Under the pieces are notes generated by a model that saw only the letters and a list, made by a program, of their open reading frames with translations, was not told where the DNA came from and did no database searches. Shown here piece by piece: positions 6,323 through 15,100 of a stretch of DNA of 29,707 nucleotides. The number at the start of each line of letters is the position of its first letter. The first letter of the stretch is position 1. A program made the translations under genes and the position numbers. This DNA is from Holdemanella sp. MSK.7.32 (GTDB lineage: Bacteria > Bacillota_I > Bacilli_A > Erysipelotrichales > Erysipelotrichaceae). The stretch is from the NCBI RefSeq assembly GCF_024460475.1, contig NZ_JANFYN010000026.1, forward strand, positions 1 to 29,707, in the 5' to 3' direction.

Positions 6323-7826
6323 GCATAATATACATAAACTCAACTGGACTATGATTGGTAATGTATTGGGTATGGTGCTTATTGCGCAGGCCTGTTTAAT
6401 GGTGTTGCCGGTCATTGTGGATTTGATTTATCAAGAAGGATTATATGATTCTTACTTGATCGTAATTGGGATTTGTTTGGTTTTAGGATATGGTTTAACG
6501 CGTAAAAAGTCGAGAACGAATTCTTATTTTGCCAAAGACGGAATGCTTGCGGTAGGTATTGCCTGGATTGTTGTTTCTTTCTTTGGTGGATTACCATTCT
6601 ATTTATCGGGTGAAATTCCTTCTTTTGTGGATTGTTTCTTTGAAGCTGTGTCTGGATTTACAACGACAGGTTCAAGTATTTTAACGGAAGTTGAGAATTT
6701 GAAGCATGCCACACTATTCTGGCGTAGCTTTACGCACTGGATTGGTGGCATGGGTATCTTGGTTTTCATTTTGGCTTTACTTCCAAAGTCAAATGATCGT
6801 GATATGCATATCATGCGTGCCGAAGCACCGGGTCCTACCATTGGTAAATTAGTGCCTCGTATGCGTCAGTCCGCTATGATTTTATATACCATGTATATGG
6901 GATTAACTATCATTCAGGTCATTTTACTATTGATTGGCAAGATGCCCTTGTTTGATGCGTTATGTAACACGTTTGGTACGGCGGGTACCGGTGGTTTTGC
7001 GATTAAAAACACGAGTATTGGTGCCTACAACAATGCGTATTATGAAGTAATCATTACGATTTTCATGATTTTATTTGGTGTGAACTTTAATATGTATTAC
7101 TTTTTATTAATCAAAGATTTCAAACAGGTCTTTAAAAATGAAGAGTTGCGTACATATTTAGGTATTATTCTATTCTCAATTATTTGTATCACATTGAATA
7201 TTTTATCCATGTATAATTTTGATGTATTCAAATCCATTCGTTTGGCAAGTTTTCAAGTGGGTTCAATTATAACGACAACTGGATATTCGAGTTGTGATTA
7301 TAGTGTCTGGCCACAATTTAGTAAGATGATCCTCTTCTTATTAACAGTCTGTGGTGCGAGTGCTGGTTCGACTGGTGGTGGTGTGAAAGTAAGTCGTCTT
7401 TTGATTATTGTGAAGAAAATCAAATTGGATATTCAAAAGTTACTACATCCACAAAAAGTAGAAGCCATCACAATGGATGGTAAGGTAGTGGATACAGAAG
7501 TAGTCAATCAGATCATGGCGTATTTCTGTAGTTTCATTATTATTGTCGGTGTCTTGTTGTTCTTGGTTTCATTTAATAACTTTGATTTTGAGACAACAGT
7601 TACATCGGTTATGACTTGTATTGGTAATGTAGGTCCAGGATTTGGCCTTTGTGGTCCAATGGGAAACTTTTCCATGTTCTCGGATTTTTCGAAGATTGTC
7701 TTATCTTTTGCGATGTTGATTGGTCGTTTGGAAATCTATCCAATTATCATTTTCTTGGCTCCAATTTTAAATATTCGTAGTGTATCTAAGAATATTCATA
7801 GTCGTAAAAAGCGTAGAAGCAATTAA
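6306..7826 (+). CDS. trkH: Trk potassium uptake system, membrane subunit TrkH
   Basis: 506 residues with many hydrophobic segments. All four pore-loop filters of the SKT superfamily can be seen: SGFTTTGSSIL (about 115), TFGTAGTGGFA (about 223), ITTTGYSS (about 323) and CIGNVGPGFG (about 438). The protein is the membrane pore for potassium uptake, gated by TrkA. GATTGAGGG inside the end of trkA is the ribosome binding site. The start overlaps trkA by 17 bases. The C-terminal tail is basic (SRKKRRSN), as expected on the cytoplasmic side. A terminator follows directly. Confidence 0.93.
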   Translation: MIYYLKHNIHKLNWTMIGNVLGMVLIAQACLMVLPVIVDLIYQEGLYDSYLIVIGICLVLGYGLTRKKSRTNSYFAKDGMLAVGIAWIVVSFFGGLPFYLSGEIPSFVDCFFEAVSGFTTTGSSILTEVENLKHATLFWRSFTHWIGGMGILVFILALLPKSNDRDMHIMRAEAPGPTIGKLVPRMRQSAMILYTMYMGLTIIQVILLLIGKMPLFDALCNTFGTAGTGGFAIKNTSIGAYNNAYYEVIITIFMILFGVNFNMYYFLLIKDFKQVFKNEELRTYLGIILFSIICITLNILSMYNFDVFKSIRLASFQVGSIITTTGYSSCDYSVWPQFSKMILFLLTVCGASAGSTGGGVKVSRLLIIVKKIKLDIQKLLHPQKVEAITMDGKVVDTEVVNQIMAYFCSFIIIVGVLLFLVSFNNFDFETTVTSVMTCIGNVGPGFGLCGPMGNFSMFSDFSKIVLSFAMLIGRLEIYPIIIFLAPILNIRSVSKNIHSRKKRRSN

Positions 7827-7848
7827 GGTACTTTATGTACCTTTTTTA
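7825..7848 (+). terminator. Intrinsic terminator of the trkAH operon
   Basis: AAGGTAC (7825-7831) pairs with GTACCTT (7837-7843), followed by T6. A second short hairpin (AGTACA/TGTACT, 7861-7875) with T5 lies just downstream and may back it up. Confidence 0.8.
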
Positions 7849-7886
7849 TTTGCACTTTTTAGTACAGTTTGTACTTTTTAATTGAG

Positions 7887-7900
7887 TGTAAACGCATACA
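7887..7900 (+). promoter_or_regulatory. cre-like operator upstream of the second hybrid kinase
   Basis: TGTAAACGCATACA matches the cre consensus except at position 10 and agrees at 12 of 14 bases with the site at 385-398. The rest of 7849-8036 holds a weak TATAGT-type -10 near 7930 and the AGGGGA ribosome binding site of the kinase; nothing else is recognised. Confidence 0.4.
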
Positions 7901-8036
7901 TCTAACTTAAACGTAATTTGTGTTACTATATAGTCAAATGAGTTTACTTTTATTTAATGGGAATATAACCATAGTTTTTAGTGAATTGAAATAGGATTGA
8001 GAGTTTGATAGAGTTATAGATATTAGGGGATTTTTT

Positions 8037-10361
8037 ATGAAGATAATAGATAATGATTTGACAATTCAAGAAGTGTGTGGGCGTATTGGTGGATATCATC
8101 GGTGTTCATTGGAGGAGGGATATCCCTTTTTATATGTGAGTTTAAAATTTCAAGAGATTTTTGGTTGGTCAAAAGAAGAGATTGAAACTCGATTTGATAA
8201 TAAATTAATGAATATGGTGCATCCAGAGGATAGAGAGATAGATTTATTCAATTCTGTTTTTCGTTTGTTAGGAAAAGATGGATATCACTATGTAAGTGAG
8301 AGTGTAGAGAAAGAGGGAAATTCTATACTGCATGGACATATTTCGGATGTAACGGAATTTATTCGGGAAAAGGAACAAAATAATATCTTATCAGCACTGA
8401 CTATGGATTATACTTCTTTAGTGCTTTGTGACTTGAAACAAGATACCGTTGAGGTTATTAAGCAGGATGCGAGTTGTGCAGAAATGAATTGGCATACTTA
8501 TAGTGAGAGTTTAAATTATTTCTATGATAATGTACTGATGAAGGATTCTTGTCCAAATTATATGGATCTTTTATCAAATGCTTCTTTAATGCGTACATTA
8601 AAGGAACAGGGTTCTTTAGAATGGCATTTTCAAATTGTTCCGGATGAGAATGGAATTTCGAATTTAGGGGCAAGGGCAGTATTTCTATATGAGGATTTGA
8701 ATCATTTTAAGATTATAATGGGTTTTCGTCCGATTGATGAGGTCATAAAAAGGGAAAGGGTATTAGAGCTTCAAAGAGAGATTATTGAGGGTCTTGGTAA
8801 AGAATATTTTTCCGTATTATTGTTGGAGTTGGACAGTGGTCAAATCTTTTCCTATCGTGAAGTGGGTGAGAATGGTAAGCGTATTGCGGATTTTTGTCGT
8901 AAATATGGAAATCAGTGGTGTGAATTATTGCCAGCTTATGCCGATGAGATTGTGACGGATGAAAGTCGTGAAAATTTCTTAGATCAGCTTTCGTTAGATG
9001 CGTTATGTTCAAAGCAAGATGATTTTTCAATGACCTATGAATTTAAAACGGGTGATCGTATTATTTATCATCAGACACGTATTGCGTATGTTTATAAAAA
9101 GGATCGTAGTCGTGTGGCGGTGATTGGTACAAGAAACATTGATGATTTGATCAAGAAGGAACGTATGCAGGAGGCGAAATTAAAAGAGGCATATATTGTG
9201 GCGGAAAATGCGAATAAGGCGAAAACGGATTTCTTAAACAATATGTCGCATGATATTCGTACGCCTATGAATGTGATTCTTGGCTACAATGAATTGATGA
9301 AGCAGTATTTGACAGATCCAATCCTGGTGGATTATCAAAATAAGATTGAGCAGAGTGGCAAGTTATTACTTTCCATCATTAATAATGTGCTGGATATGGC
9401 GCGTATTGAGAGTGGTAAGATGGTTGTCGAAGAAAGAGCCGAAGCAATCGGGCTTGTAGTGGAAGAAATCGAGAGTGTATTCGAGTCGAGTGCACAAGAA
9501 AAGAATATCGTATTTACAACGAGTGTAGATGTGGATCATACACATGTGTTGTGGGATGGCTTTAAGGTTCGTGAAATCTTAATGAATCTAGTGGGAAATG
9601 CGTTTAAGTATACGCCTGATGGTGGTCATATTGCGATTGATGTCAAGGAACTTGATTGTACAAGATCGGGTTATGTGAGGATTCAAACGCAAATCAAAGA
9701 TACGGGTATTGGCATGAGTGAAGACTATCTTCCAACTTTATTTGATTCTTTTTCTAGAGAATACAATACAACGATTGGAAAAGTTTCTGGTACAGGGTTA
9801 GGTATGGCGATTGTCAAGAATCTTGTGGATATGATGGATGGAGAAATTCGTGTAAAGAGTAAACTGGGTGAGGGGACTTGTTTCACTCTTACTTTTGAGC
9901 ATAGAATAGCGGATGAGGATTCTATAGAATGGAATCAAGAATTGGATGTTTTGGATGAAAAATCCATCTTAGAAGGTAAGCGTGTTTTACTTGTGGAAGA
10001 TAATGATTTAAATGCCGAGATTGCGATGGCCATACTTGAACAGAGTGGTTTAGTGTTGGATCGTGTTGAGGATGGTTTAGCTTGTATAAATCGGTTGTCT
10101 GAAGTGGATGCGGATTTGTATGATTTGATTTTGATGGATATTCAAATGCCAAATATGAATGGGTATGAGGCGACTAGAAGAATTCGTCAATTTGAGAATG
10201 TAAAAAAAGCAAGTATTCCAATTCTAGCTATGACGGCCAATGCGTTTGAGGAAGATAAGAAAATGGCAATGGAAGCAGGTATGAATGGGCATATTTCTAA
10301 GCCGATTGATGTGAATGTATTGGAAAATCAGATTATAAACATATTCAAAAAAGTGTCTTAA
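8037..10361 (+). CDS. Soluble hybrid histidine kinase with PAS domains and a receiver domain
   Basis: 774 residues, no membrane segment. Residues about 25-115 are a recognisable PAS domain (FGWSKEEIETRF, then VHPEDRE). Two degenerate PAS-like modules of the type in the 2155-4650 kinase follow (about 120-240 and 250-380, each ending in an ID(E/D) coiled coil). Then HisKA with His405 (SHDIRTPMNV), HATPase_c (NLVGNAFKYT, DTGIGMS, GTGLGMAIV) and a receiver with Asp701 in LMDIQMP. There is no DNA-binding or HPt domain. AGGGGA precedes the ATG. It is monocistronic with its own terminator. A broken duplicate of its last 32 codons lies at 10642-10740. The signal and the downstream partner are unknown. 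Confidence 0.88.
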   Translation: MKIIDNDLTIQEVCGRIGGYHRCSLEEGYPFLYVSLKFQEIFGWSKEEIETRFDNKLMNMVHPEDREIDLFNSVFRLLGKDGYHYVSESVEKEGNSILHGHISDVTEFIREKEQNNILSALTMDYTSLVLCDLKQDTVEVIKQDASCAEMNWHTYSESLNYFYDNVLMKDSCPNYMDLLSNASLMRTLKEQGSLEWHFQIVPDENGISNLGARAVFLYEDLNHFKIIMGFRPIDEVIKRERVLELQREIIEGLGKEYFSVLLLELDSGQIFSYREVGENGKRIADFCRKYGNQWCELLPAYADEIVTDESRENFLDQLSLDALCSKQDDFSMTYEFKTGDRIIYHQTRIAYVYKKDRSRVAVIGTRNIDDLIKKERMQEAKLKEAYIVAENANKAKTDFLNNMSHDIRTPMNVILGYNELMKQYLTDPILVDYQNKIEQSGKLLLSIINNVLDMARIESGKMVVEERAEAIGLVVEEIESVFESSAQEKNIVFTTSVDVDHTHVLWDGFKVREILMNLVGNAFKYTPDGGHIAIDVKELDCTRSGYVRIQTQIKDTGIGMSEDYLPTLFDSFSREYNTTIGKVSGTGLGMAIVKNLVDMMDGEIRVKSKLGEGTCFTLTFEHRIADEDSIEWNQELDVLDEKSILEGKRVLLVEDNDLNAEIAMAILEQSGLVLDRVEDGLACINRLSEVDADLYDLILMDIQMPNMNGYEATRRIRQFENVKKASIPILAMTANAFEEDKKMAMEAGMNGHISKPIDVNVLENQIINIFKKVS

Positions 10362-10374
10362 ATGACACTTTTTT
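10351..10374 (+). terminator. Intrinsic terminator of the second hybrid kinase
   Basis: AAGTGTC (10351-10357) pairs with GACACTT (10364-10370), followed by T4-5. The preceding A6 lets it work on the minus strand too. Confidence 0.8.
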
Positions 10375-10403
10375 CTATAGTAGGTACAACATTTAAATAT
10401 AAG

Positions 10404-10554
10404 AAAAAAAGTCCTGCCATAAAAGCAGAACTCAAATTTTCAAGCCGAACATTTATTAGATGCTTTCGGTGAGCATACAATATTTTCGAGCCGGACATTT
10501 ATTAGTTGCTTCCGGTAAGCAACAATATTTTCGATAACAGGAAACCTGTTTCTT
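10404..10554 (-). ncRNA. Predicted small RNA with two tandem H-type pseudoknots
   Basis: The minus-strand RNA of about 150 nt starts near 10554. It has a short AACAGG/CCTGTT hairpin, then two 46-nt units each able to fold as an H-type pseudoknot, then an 8-bp terminator stem (10432-10425 with 10417-10410) and T7. Unit 1: stem one 10523-10517 with 10511-10505; its loop CCGG (10515-10512) pairs with 10494-10491. Unit 2: stem one 10476-10472 with 10464-10460; its loop pairs with 10448-10445. The units differ by a T-A to A-T swap in stem one (10506:10522 against 10460:10476) and C-G to T-A in stem two (10512:10494 against 10466:10448), both compensatory. No open reading frame is seen. I do not recognise the family. 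No gene follows on that strand except the convergent kinase end. Confidence 0.68.
10438..10529. repeat. Tandem 46-bp repeat forming the pseudoknot units
   Basis: Two adjacent units (10438-10483 and 10484-10529) share TTTC, AGCCG, ACATTTATTAG, TGCTT and ACAATAT blocks. Most differences fall in paired positions. Confidence 0.8.
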
Positions 10555-10559
10555 TAATT

Positions 10560-10588
10560 ATGATATGGTTGAAACTGAAATATGTCAA
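10560..10588 (-). promoter_or_regulatory. Promoter of the pseudoknot small RNA
   Basis: Minus strand: perfect -35 TTGACA (10588-10583), 17-base spacer, -10 TATCAT (10565-10560). It is among the best sigma-A promoters in the window and places the start just before the first hairpin. Confidence 0.72.
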
Positions 10589-10641
10589 TACTATACAAAA
10601 CTGAATGGTTGTCAGAATTAAATTTGATGATAAGATAAGAA

Positions 10642-10740
10642 ATGGCGATGGCTGCAGGTATGAATGGGTATATTTCTAAGCCAATTTATGTGAATGTATT
10701 AGATGATCAGATCATAAACATATTCAAAAAAGTTTCTTAA
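10642..10740 (+). pseudogene. Remnant of a duplicated hybrid-kinase 3' end
   Basis: These 32 codons plus stop (MAMAAGMNGYISKP to NIFKKVS) repeat the C-terminus of the receiver domain of the kinase at 8037-10361, with a few substitutions. The similarity continues past the stop through a decayed copy of its terminator (to about 10760) and upstream to about 10627 out of frame. No ribosome binding site or upstream domain exists, so it is a relic of a tandem duplication or recombination and not a gene. Confidence 0.75.
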
Positions 10741-10818
10741 TTGGTGCTTTTTTCTATACAAGGTATATATTTGAGGTTTATAATGTGGGTAGTTCGATGC
10801 AAAGGAGTGGTAATATAT

Positions 10819-11118
10819 ATGAGATTTTTTGATTACATTGATACTATCGAAAAGCCTACAATTGAGAATATTCGAGTTATATATAAGGCTGTAAATGAGA
10901 AGTATGATGATCTCATAGACATGGCACTGGAGCCGAATAGTAAGAATTATAAAAAGTGGGTTCAGAATATGGAGTGTTTAAAAAAGTCTGAAAACATGAT
11001 GATTGATTGTATTGGCAAAAAGCAGATTACAGATACAGAGTGGTTAGAACTTATGTATAATATTTATCGTTATCAAGTTAAATATGGTGGTTTAAAATAC
11101 CTTACAATTGAATTATAG
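10819..11118 (+). CDS. Hypothetical protein, 99 residues
   Basis: The ATG at 10819 is chosen over earlier in-frame codons because AAAGGAGTGG lies eight bases upstream. The protein (MRFFDYIDTIEKPT...) is soluble, probably helical and mixed in charge, with tryptophans near residues 50 and 75 and no recognised domain. It sits between the kinase remnant and a clear terminator, so it is probably monocistronic. It is not a recognisable type III toxin despite the nearby repeat RNA: at 99 residues it is shorter than ToxN-like proteins and on the opposite strand from the RNA. Confidence 0.6.
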   Translation: MRFFDYIDTIEKPTIENIRVIYKAVNEKYDDLIDMALEPNSKNYKKWVQNMECLKKSENMMIDCIGKKQITDTEWLELMYNIYRYQVKYGGLKYLTIEL

Positions 11119-11123
11119 GAAAG

Positions 11124-11152
11124 AACAGAATTCGTAATGAATTCTGTTTTTC
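11124..11152 (+). terminator. Intrinsic terminator after the 99-residue gene
   Basis: AACAGAATTC (11124-11133) pairs perfectly with GAATTCTGTT (11139-11148), followed by T-rich sequence. Confidence 0.82.
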
Positions 11153-11193
11153 TTTTGTATATTTTAACAATTCTGTTGCACTTTTTAATCGAG

Positions 11194-11222
11194 TTTATTT
11201 CGGGGGGGGGGACACATATATA
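11194..11222 (+). promoter_or_regulatory. Candidate promoter with a G10 tract in its spacer
   Basis: TTTATT (11194-11199) and TATATA (11217-11222) are 17 bases apart, and the spacer contains ten consecutive G (11202-11211). The -35 is poor (three of six). The tract is the only long G run in this AT-rich window. Slippage would change the spacer length, a known phase-variation design. The promoter assignment is inference. Confidence 0.4.
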
Positions 11223-11484
11223 ACCAAAAAGTAAAATATGTAAGTAAATACTTAGGATATACAATATTTAACACAAAATAAATATAACCATTGTAATTTA
11301 GGTATTTGAAAAATGATTGTAAGGCGCGTAATATGTAGATTACCAAAAGTTAGTTAATCTTAAAATGCTTGATAGGTAAGGGATATTTGATGTATTTATG
11401 AATACATTATTGATAATTTGTGCAATATTTTTTTACTAAAGTGGTTTACAAGTTTACAAGGTAGACTTTTTTTTACTAACTTGA

Positions 11485-11498
11485 AGTAAGCGCTACCA
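11485..11498 (+). promoter_or_regulatory. cre-like site upstream of the pilus operon
   Basis: AGTAAGCGCTACCA fits the cre consensus at all but two constrained positions and has the AAGCGCT core. It lies about 20 bases before the signal peptidase start, where a bound repressor could block elongation. Confidence 0.35.
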
Positions 11499-11517
11499 AT
11501 AAATATAGGGGTTAGAT

Positions 11518-12165
11518 ATGGAGAAGAAAGATTTAAAGCATTTGAGTCGTAGTGAGTTGGTGGATGTCATTTGCGAGATGAAAAAGGATACTACAAATTC
11601 AAATGATTTAACAATGGAAGAAATAGAATCGGAGCAGAAGCGATTAAAGGATAGGGCTGTATATCGTAAAACTTTAAAGGGGACGATTGGTATATTGGTT
11701 GTAGTAGCTGCCATTTCTGTTTTAGTAGCTACTTTATGGATGCCCGTATTATCTATTTATGGCTATAGTATGTCTCCTACTTTAGAACAGGGTCAGTATG
11801 TTGTTTCTGTAAAGAATACGGATTTAAAGTCGGGAGATATTGTAGCTTTTTGGCAGGGAAATAAGTTGTTGGTAAAACGTGTTATTGCCAGTCCTGGTCA
11901 ATGGGTAGATATTGATGTGAATGGCAATGTGAGTGTGGATGGCAAAGTATTGGATGAAAAGTATCTTAATGAAAAAGCTTTAGGAAATTGTGATATTGAT
12001 CTTCCACACCAGGTGTCTGAATCGCATTGGTTTTTAATGGGTGATAACAGAGATACTTCTATAGATTCTAGAAGTAGAGCAATTGGAGATATTTCGAAAG
12101 AACAAATAGAGGGGCAGATTATTTTTAGAATTTGGCCTTTTGATCAAATAGGAAGTGTAAAGTAG
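11518..12165 (+). CDS. Type I signal peptidase of the pilus operon
   Basis: 215 residues. A charged cytoplasmic N-terminal region of about 55 residues is followed by one membrane segment (about 58-80) and the peptidase S26 domain outside. The Ser-Lys dyad is Ser84 in YGYSMSPTL and Lys120 in LLVKRVIASPG; the conserved GDNRDTSIDSR box is at about 180. As first gene of a pilin operon it parallels SipA of streptococcal pilus islands, so it probably processes or helps assemble the pilins downstream, though a general role is possible. The next gene starts 10 bases later, with AGGTGAGAG as ribosome binding site. Confidence 0.9.
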   Translation: MEKKDLKHLSRSELVDVICEMKKDTTNSNDLTMEEIESEQKRLKDRAVYRKTLKGTIGILVVVAAISVLVATLWMPVLSIYGYSMSPTLEQGQYVVSVKNTDLKSGDIVAFWQGNKLLVKRVIASPGQWVDIDVNGNVSVDGKVLDEKYLNEKALGNCDIDLPHQVSESHWFLMGDNRDTSIDSRSRAIGDISKEQIEGQIIFRIWPFDQIGSVK

Positions 12166-12175
12166 GTGAGAGAGC

Positions 12176-15100
12176 ATGGTTTCGGAATATATAAAAAAAC
12201 TACTTAAGGATAAAGCACGGTTAAAGAAATGGAAAAGGATTACTTTAGCCCTTTCTTGCGTGGTTGTTTTTTGCGTGGTTTATGCACTAACTCTTCCGGC
12301 CATTACTTTAGAGGGTAAGACCATTTGTGGAATGGAAGAACATACTCATACAGAGGAATGTTTTCAAGATGACAAGTTAATTTGTGATAAAGAAGAACAT
12401 CAACATACTGAAGATTGTTACGAAAAGGAAGAAGAACAGCCTGTAGAAGAAGAGAATACTCAACAGGATACAACAGAACCTAGTGATGATGTAGAAACAG
12501 TAGCAGAACCTGAATTAAAAGATGCTGAACAAACTACAGATGAGCAAGAAGAGCCCAAAACGAATTTAGATTTTGTTTTAAATGAACATCCAGATTATAT
12601 TGAGTCCACCATTTTGTATGTAAAGAATAATGATCAATGGACGGAAATCTCAAATGGAGAAAGTCCGAATAATACGAGTTTAAAGATTTTAGTTAAATTC
12701 CAGAAAATTCATACAAAAGAATTTATGGAAAAGCGTAATTGTAAATTTACTTATAATCTTCCAAATTTTTTAAGTTTTGTAGGTATAACTGCTCCAATGA
12801 TGGATAAAGACACAAATGAAAAAATTGGTGAAATCAATGCCTATAATGGTAAAGTTGTTGTCACTTATTTTAAAGATTATTTACAAAAATTATTAGATGG
12901 ATCTGGAGCGGAAACGAGTACGTTTTCTGGTGAATTTTATGTAGAAGGAAAGATTGATTTAAGTAGCTTAGATCCTAATGGTCAATTAGATACTAATATA
13001 AATGGTATTAAATTGAATTATGGAACGGATTTTTTAGAACGATTTGGTGATATAAGTGTAAATAAGATTTGTAGTAAAGATGGAGAAGATAAAAATGATG
13101 ATTATATTAAATATTCCATTACAGTTACTGCAGGCTCAAATGGTGCTAAAAATATAATTGTTGTTGATAGATTTACTCAAAGTAAAGATTTAGTGTCATA
13201 TATTGGAATTGATAAAACTGAAACTATACTTAAAGATAATGCGGTTAAACCGAATCCTTTTGAAACAATTGAAAATAATACAAGCTTTGTACATGGAAAA
13301 GTATATTTGGGTGTTGAGACTAGTGATGAGGTAAATCCTATACCTGAAGCAAATGCAGCTGAAAAACTAAATCCTGGAAGTTTAGTTTGGAATATTGGTA
13401 ATATGGCTCCTAATGAAAAGCGTGTCCTTACATATTATGTTAAGTTGGCAGATAATAAAGCTTTAAACGGAAATACAATTACGAACGAAGCTCATGTTTA
13501 TTCTAAAACGAATCAAAATAATGTTTATGATAGGGATAATAGCACGGCAAATTTTGTTCCACAAATTAATTACAGTGATTTGATGAAAAAAAGTGTAGAT
13601 GGAGATATAAAAAAGGATGCGAATGGTAATTATTTGATTCCTTACAAACTAGAATTTGGATTACATAAAGATGGAAGTAATTATTCACTGAAGAATTTTG
13701 AACTTTTTGATGATTTGAATTATGCGGGAGATAATATTAAAACAGACAGTAGAGCATTAGAATATATTTCATATAATAAAGATTCAGTAAAGTTTTACAA
13801 AAAAGGAGATGGGAAACAAGATTTTGAAGAAATTAAAGATATTCAGATTTTGTGGTCATTAAATCAGGGTGAGTATAAAAAAATTTGGACAGATTCAGAT
13901 GGAAATCCAACAAGATTTAAATTAACTGGCAAAACGGATAAGCCGATTACAATAAACCCTGGAGATTCTTTATATGTGACATACACTTTAACTGTAAAAC
14001 CAGAGGCTTTTGCGGCTATTAAATCTGGGACATTAGATGTAAAAAATCGTTATTTGTTTTCTGCTTCAAATGCAGGCAAGAATTTTAATGATGCGGTTGA
14101 TCGTGTTTACAATGTACAAACTTTAAATGAATACTCATGGAGTGAAAAGCGTGTCGGTGAAAAAACAAATGATGAAAAAACAATAACGATTTCTAATGGA
14201 GAAGGAAAATATTTGATTGAGAATGGTCACATTAAACAAGATTCATCAACAGATAATTCTTTTGTCGTGCCTAAAGGTAGTTATGAGTATACAGTTGATG
14301 TAAATAAAACTAAAAATGAGTTTGATGTAAAAAGTATTCAAATGAAGGATAATTTAAATACAGATAAGATGGTGTATGTGGGGTATGCCAAAGTTGAAAG
14401 CATGAAATATGATTCTACGAAAGATATTTATCAAACAGAGGAAACAAAATGGGTTAAAATTGATTCCTTACATGAGTTTAGCCTAATACCTTCTGATATG
14501 GATTGGAAGAACGGAAAGAATGCGTATAGATTTACATATTATGTAGCTCAATCAAAAACTGCTTCTTTTACGGAATTGAATTTGAAGAATACATTTATAT
14601 TAAGTGGAAAAGTAAATCGAAATGGAACAGATATTGATATATCGGATATTGTATCGAATTCTAAAGAAGTAATTGTTTCTGGTAATTATAGTATGAATGT
14701 ACATAAAAAAGCTTGGGATTATGTTAGGGCAGAAAAGGATGCAACTTCTTGGGTAAATGGTAAGTTATATTGGCTAATTGAAGTGAAGGGTACATCTATA
14801 CCAAAAGGAACTGTATTTCAAGATTGTATATCTATAGATAAAGATTTGATAACTTCATATCTACATTCTGATTCTTTAGTTGGAGTTTATCAGGGTGTGA
14901 TCCCTGATGAAATCAATAGCAATGATCTAACGGGTTTATTGAATAATAAAACATTAAAAGAATTAGATAAAAACTTATTTGAACAAAGTATGGGAAGTAG
15001 TAAGAATTTTTCTGGTGAAGATAGATACAGTGAATTAACACTGAAATCAACTCAAGATATAACTTTAGGAAATGACAATAATCTTTATTTTGTGGTTACA

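Larger units (their letters stand above)
11119..11517 (+). other. Long leader region upstream of the pilus operon
   Basis: There is no coding sequence. From left to right: the terminator of the 99-residue gene; a candidate promoter whose spacer contains G10 (11194-11222); a short hairpin (ATGTATT/AATACAT, about 11390-11408); a second possible promoter TTGATA-N16-TTTACT (11410-11437, weak); a tandem TTTACAAG repeat (11445-11460); a cre-like site (11485-11498); and the ribosome binding site AGGGG before 11518. Which promoter is used cannot be told. Confidence 0.6.

Noticed and set aside
10438..10529. Short CRISPR array
   Set aside because: The two units are directly adjacent with no unique spacers, their differences fall in paired positions, and no cas gene is present.
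10741..10818. N-terminal extension of the 99-residue gene
   Set aside because: It runs through the decayed kinase terminator and has no ribosome binding site, while AAAGGAGTGG precedes the ATG at 10819.
10404..11118. Type III toxin-antitoxin system (tandem pseudoknot RNA plus nearby small gene)
   Set aside because: The promoter and terminator place the RNA on the minus strand, while the small gene is on the plus strand and does not look like a ToxN/AbiQ protein. No toxin follows the RNA in its own direction.
11174..11222. TTGCAC/TATATA as a promoter across the whole region
   Set aside because: The distance between the two boxes is about 35 bases, too long for sigma-A; only the TTTATT spacing with 17 bases is workable.
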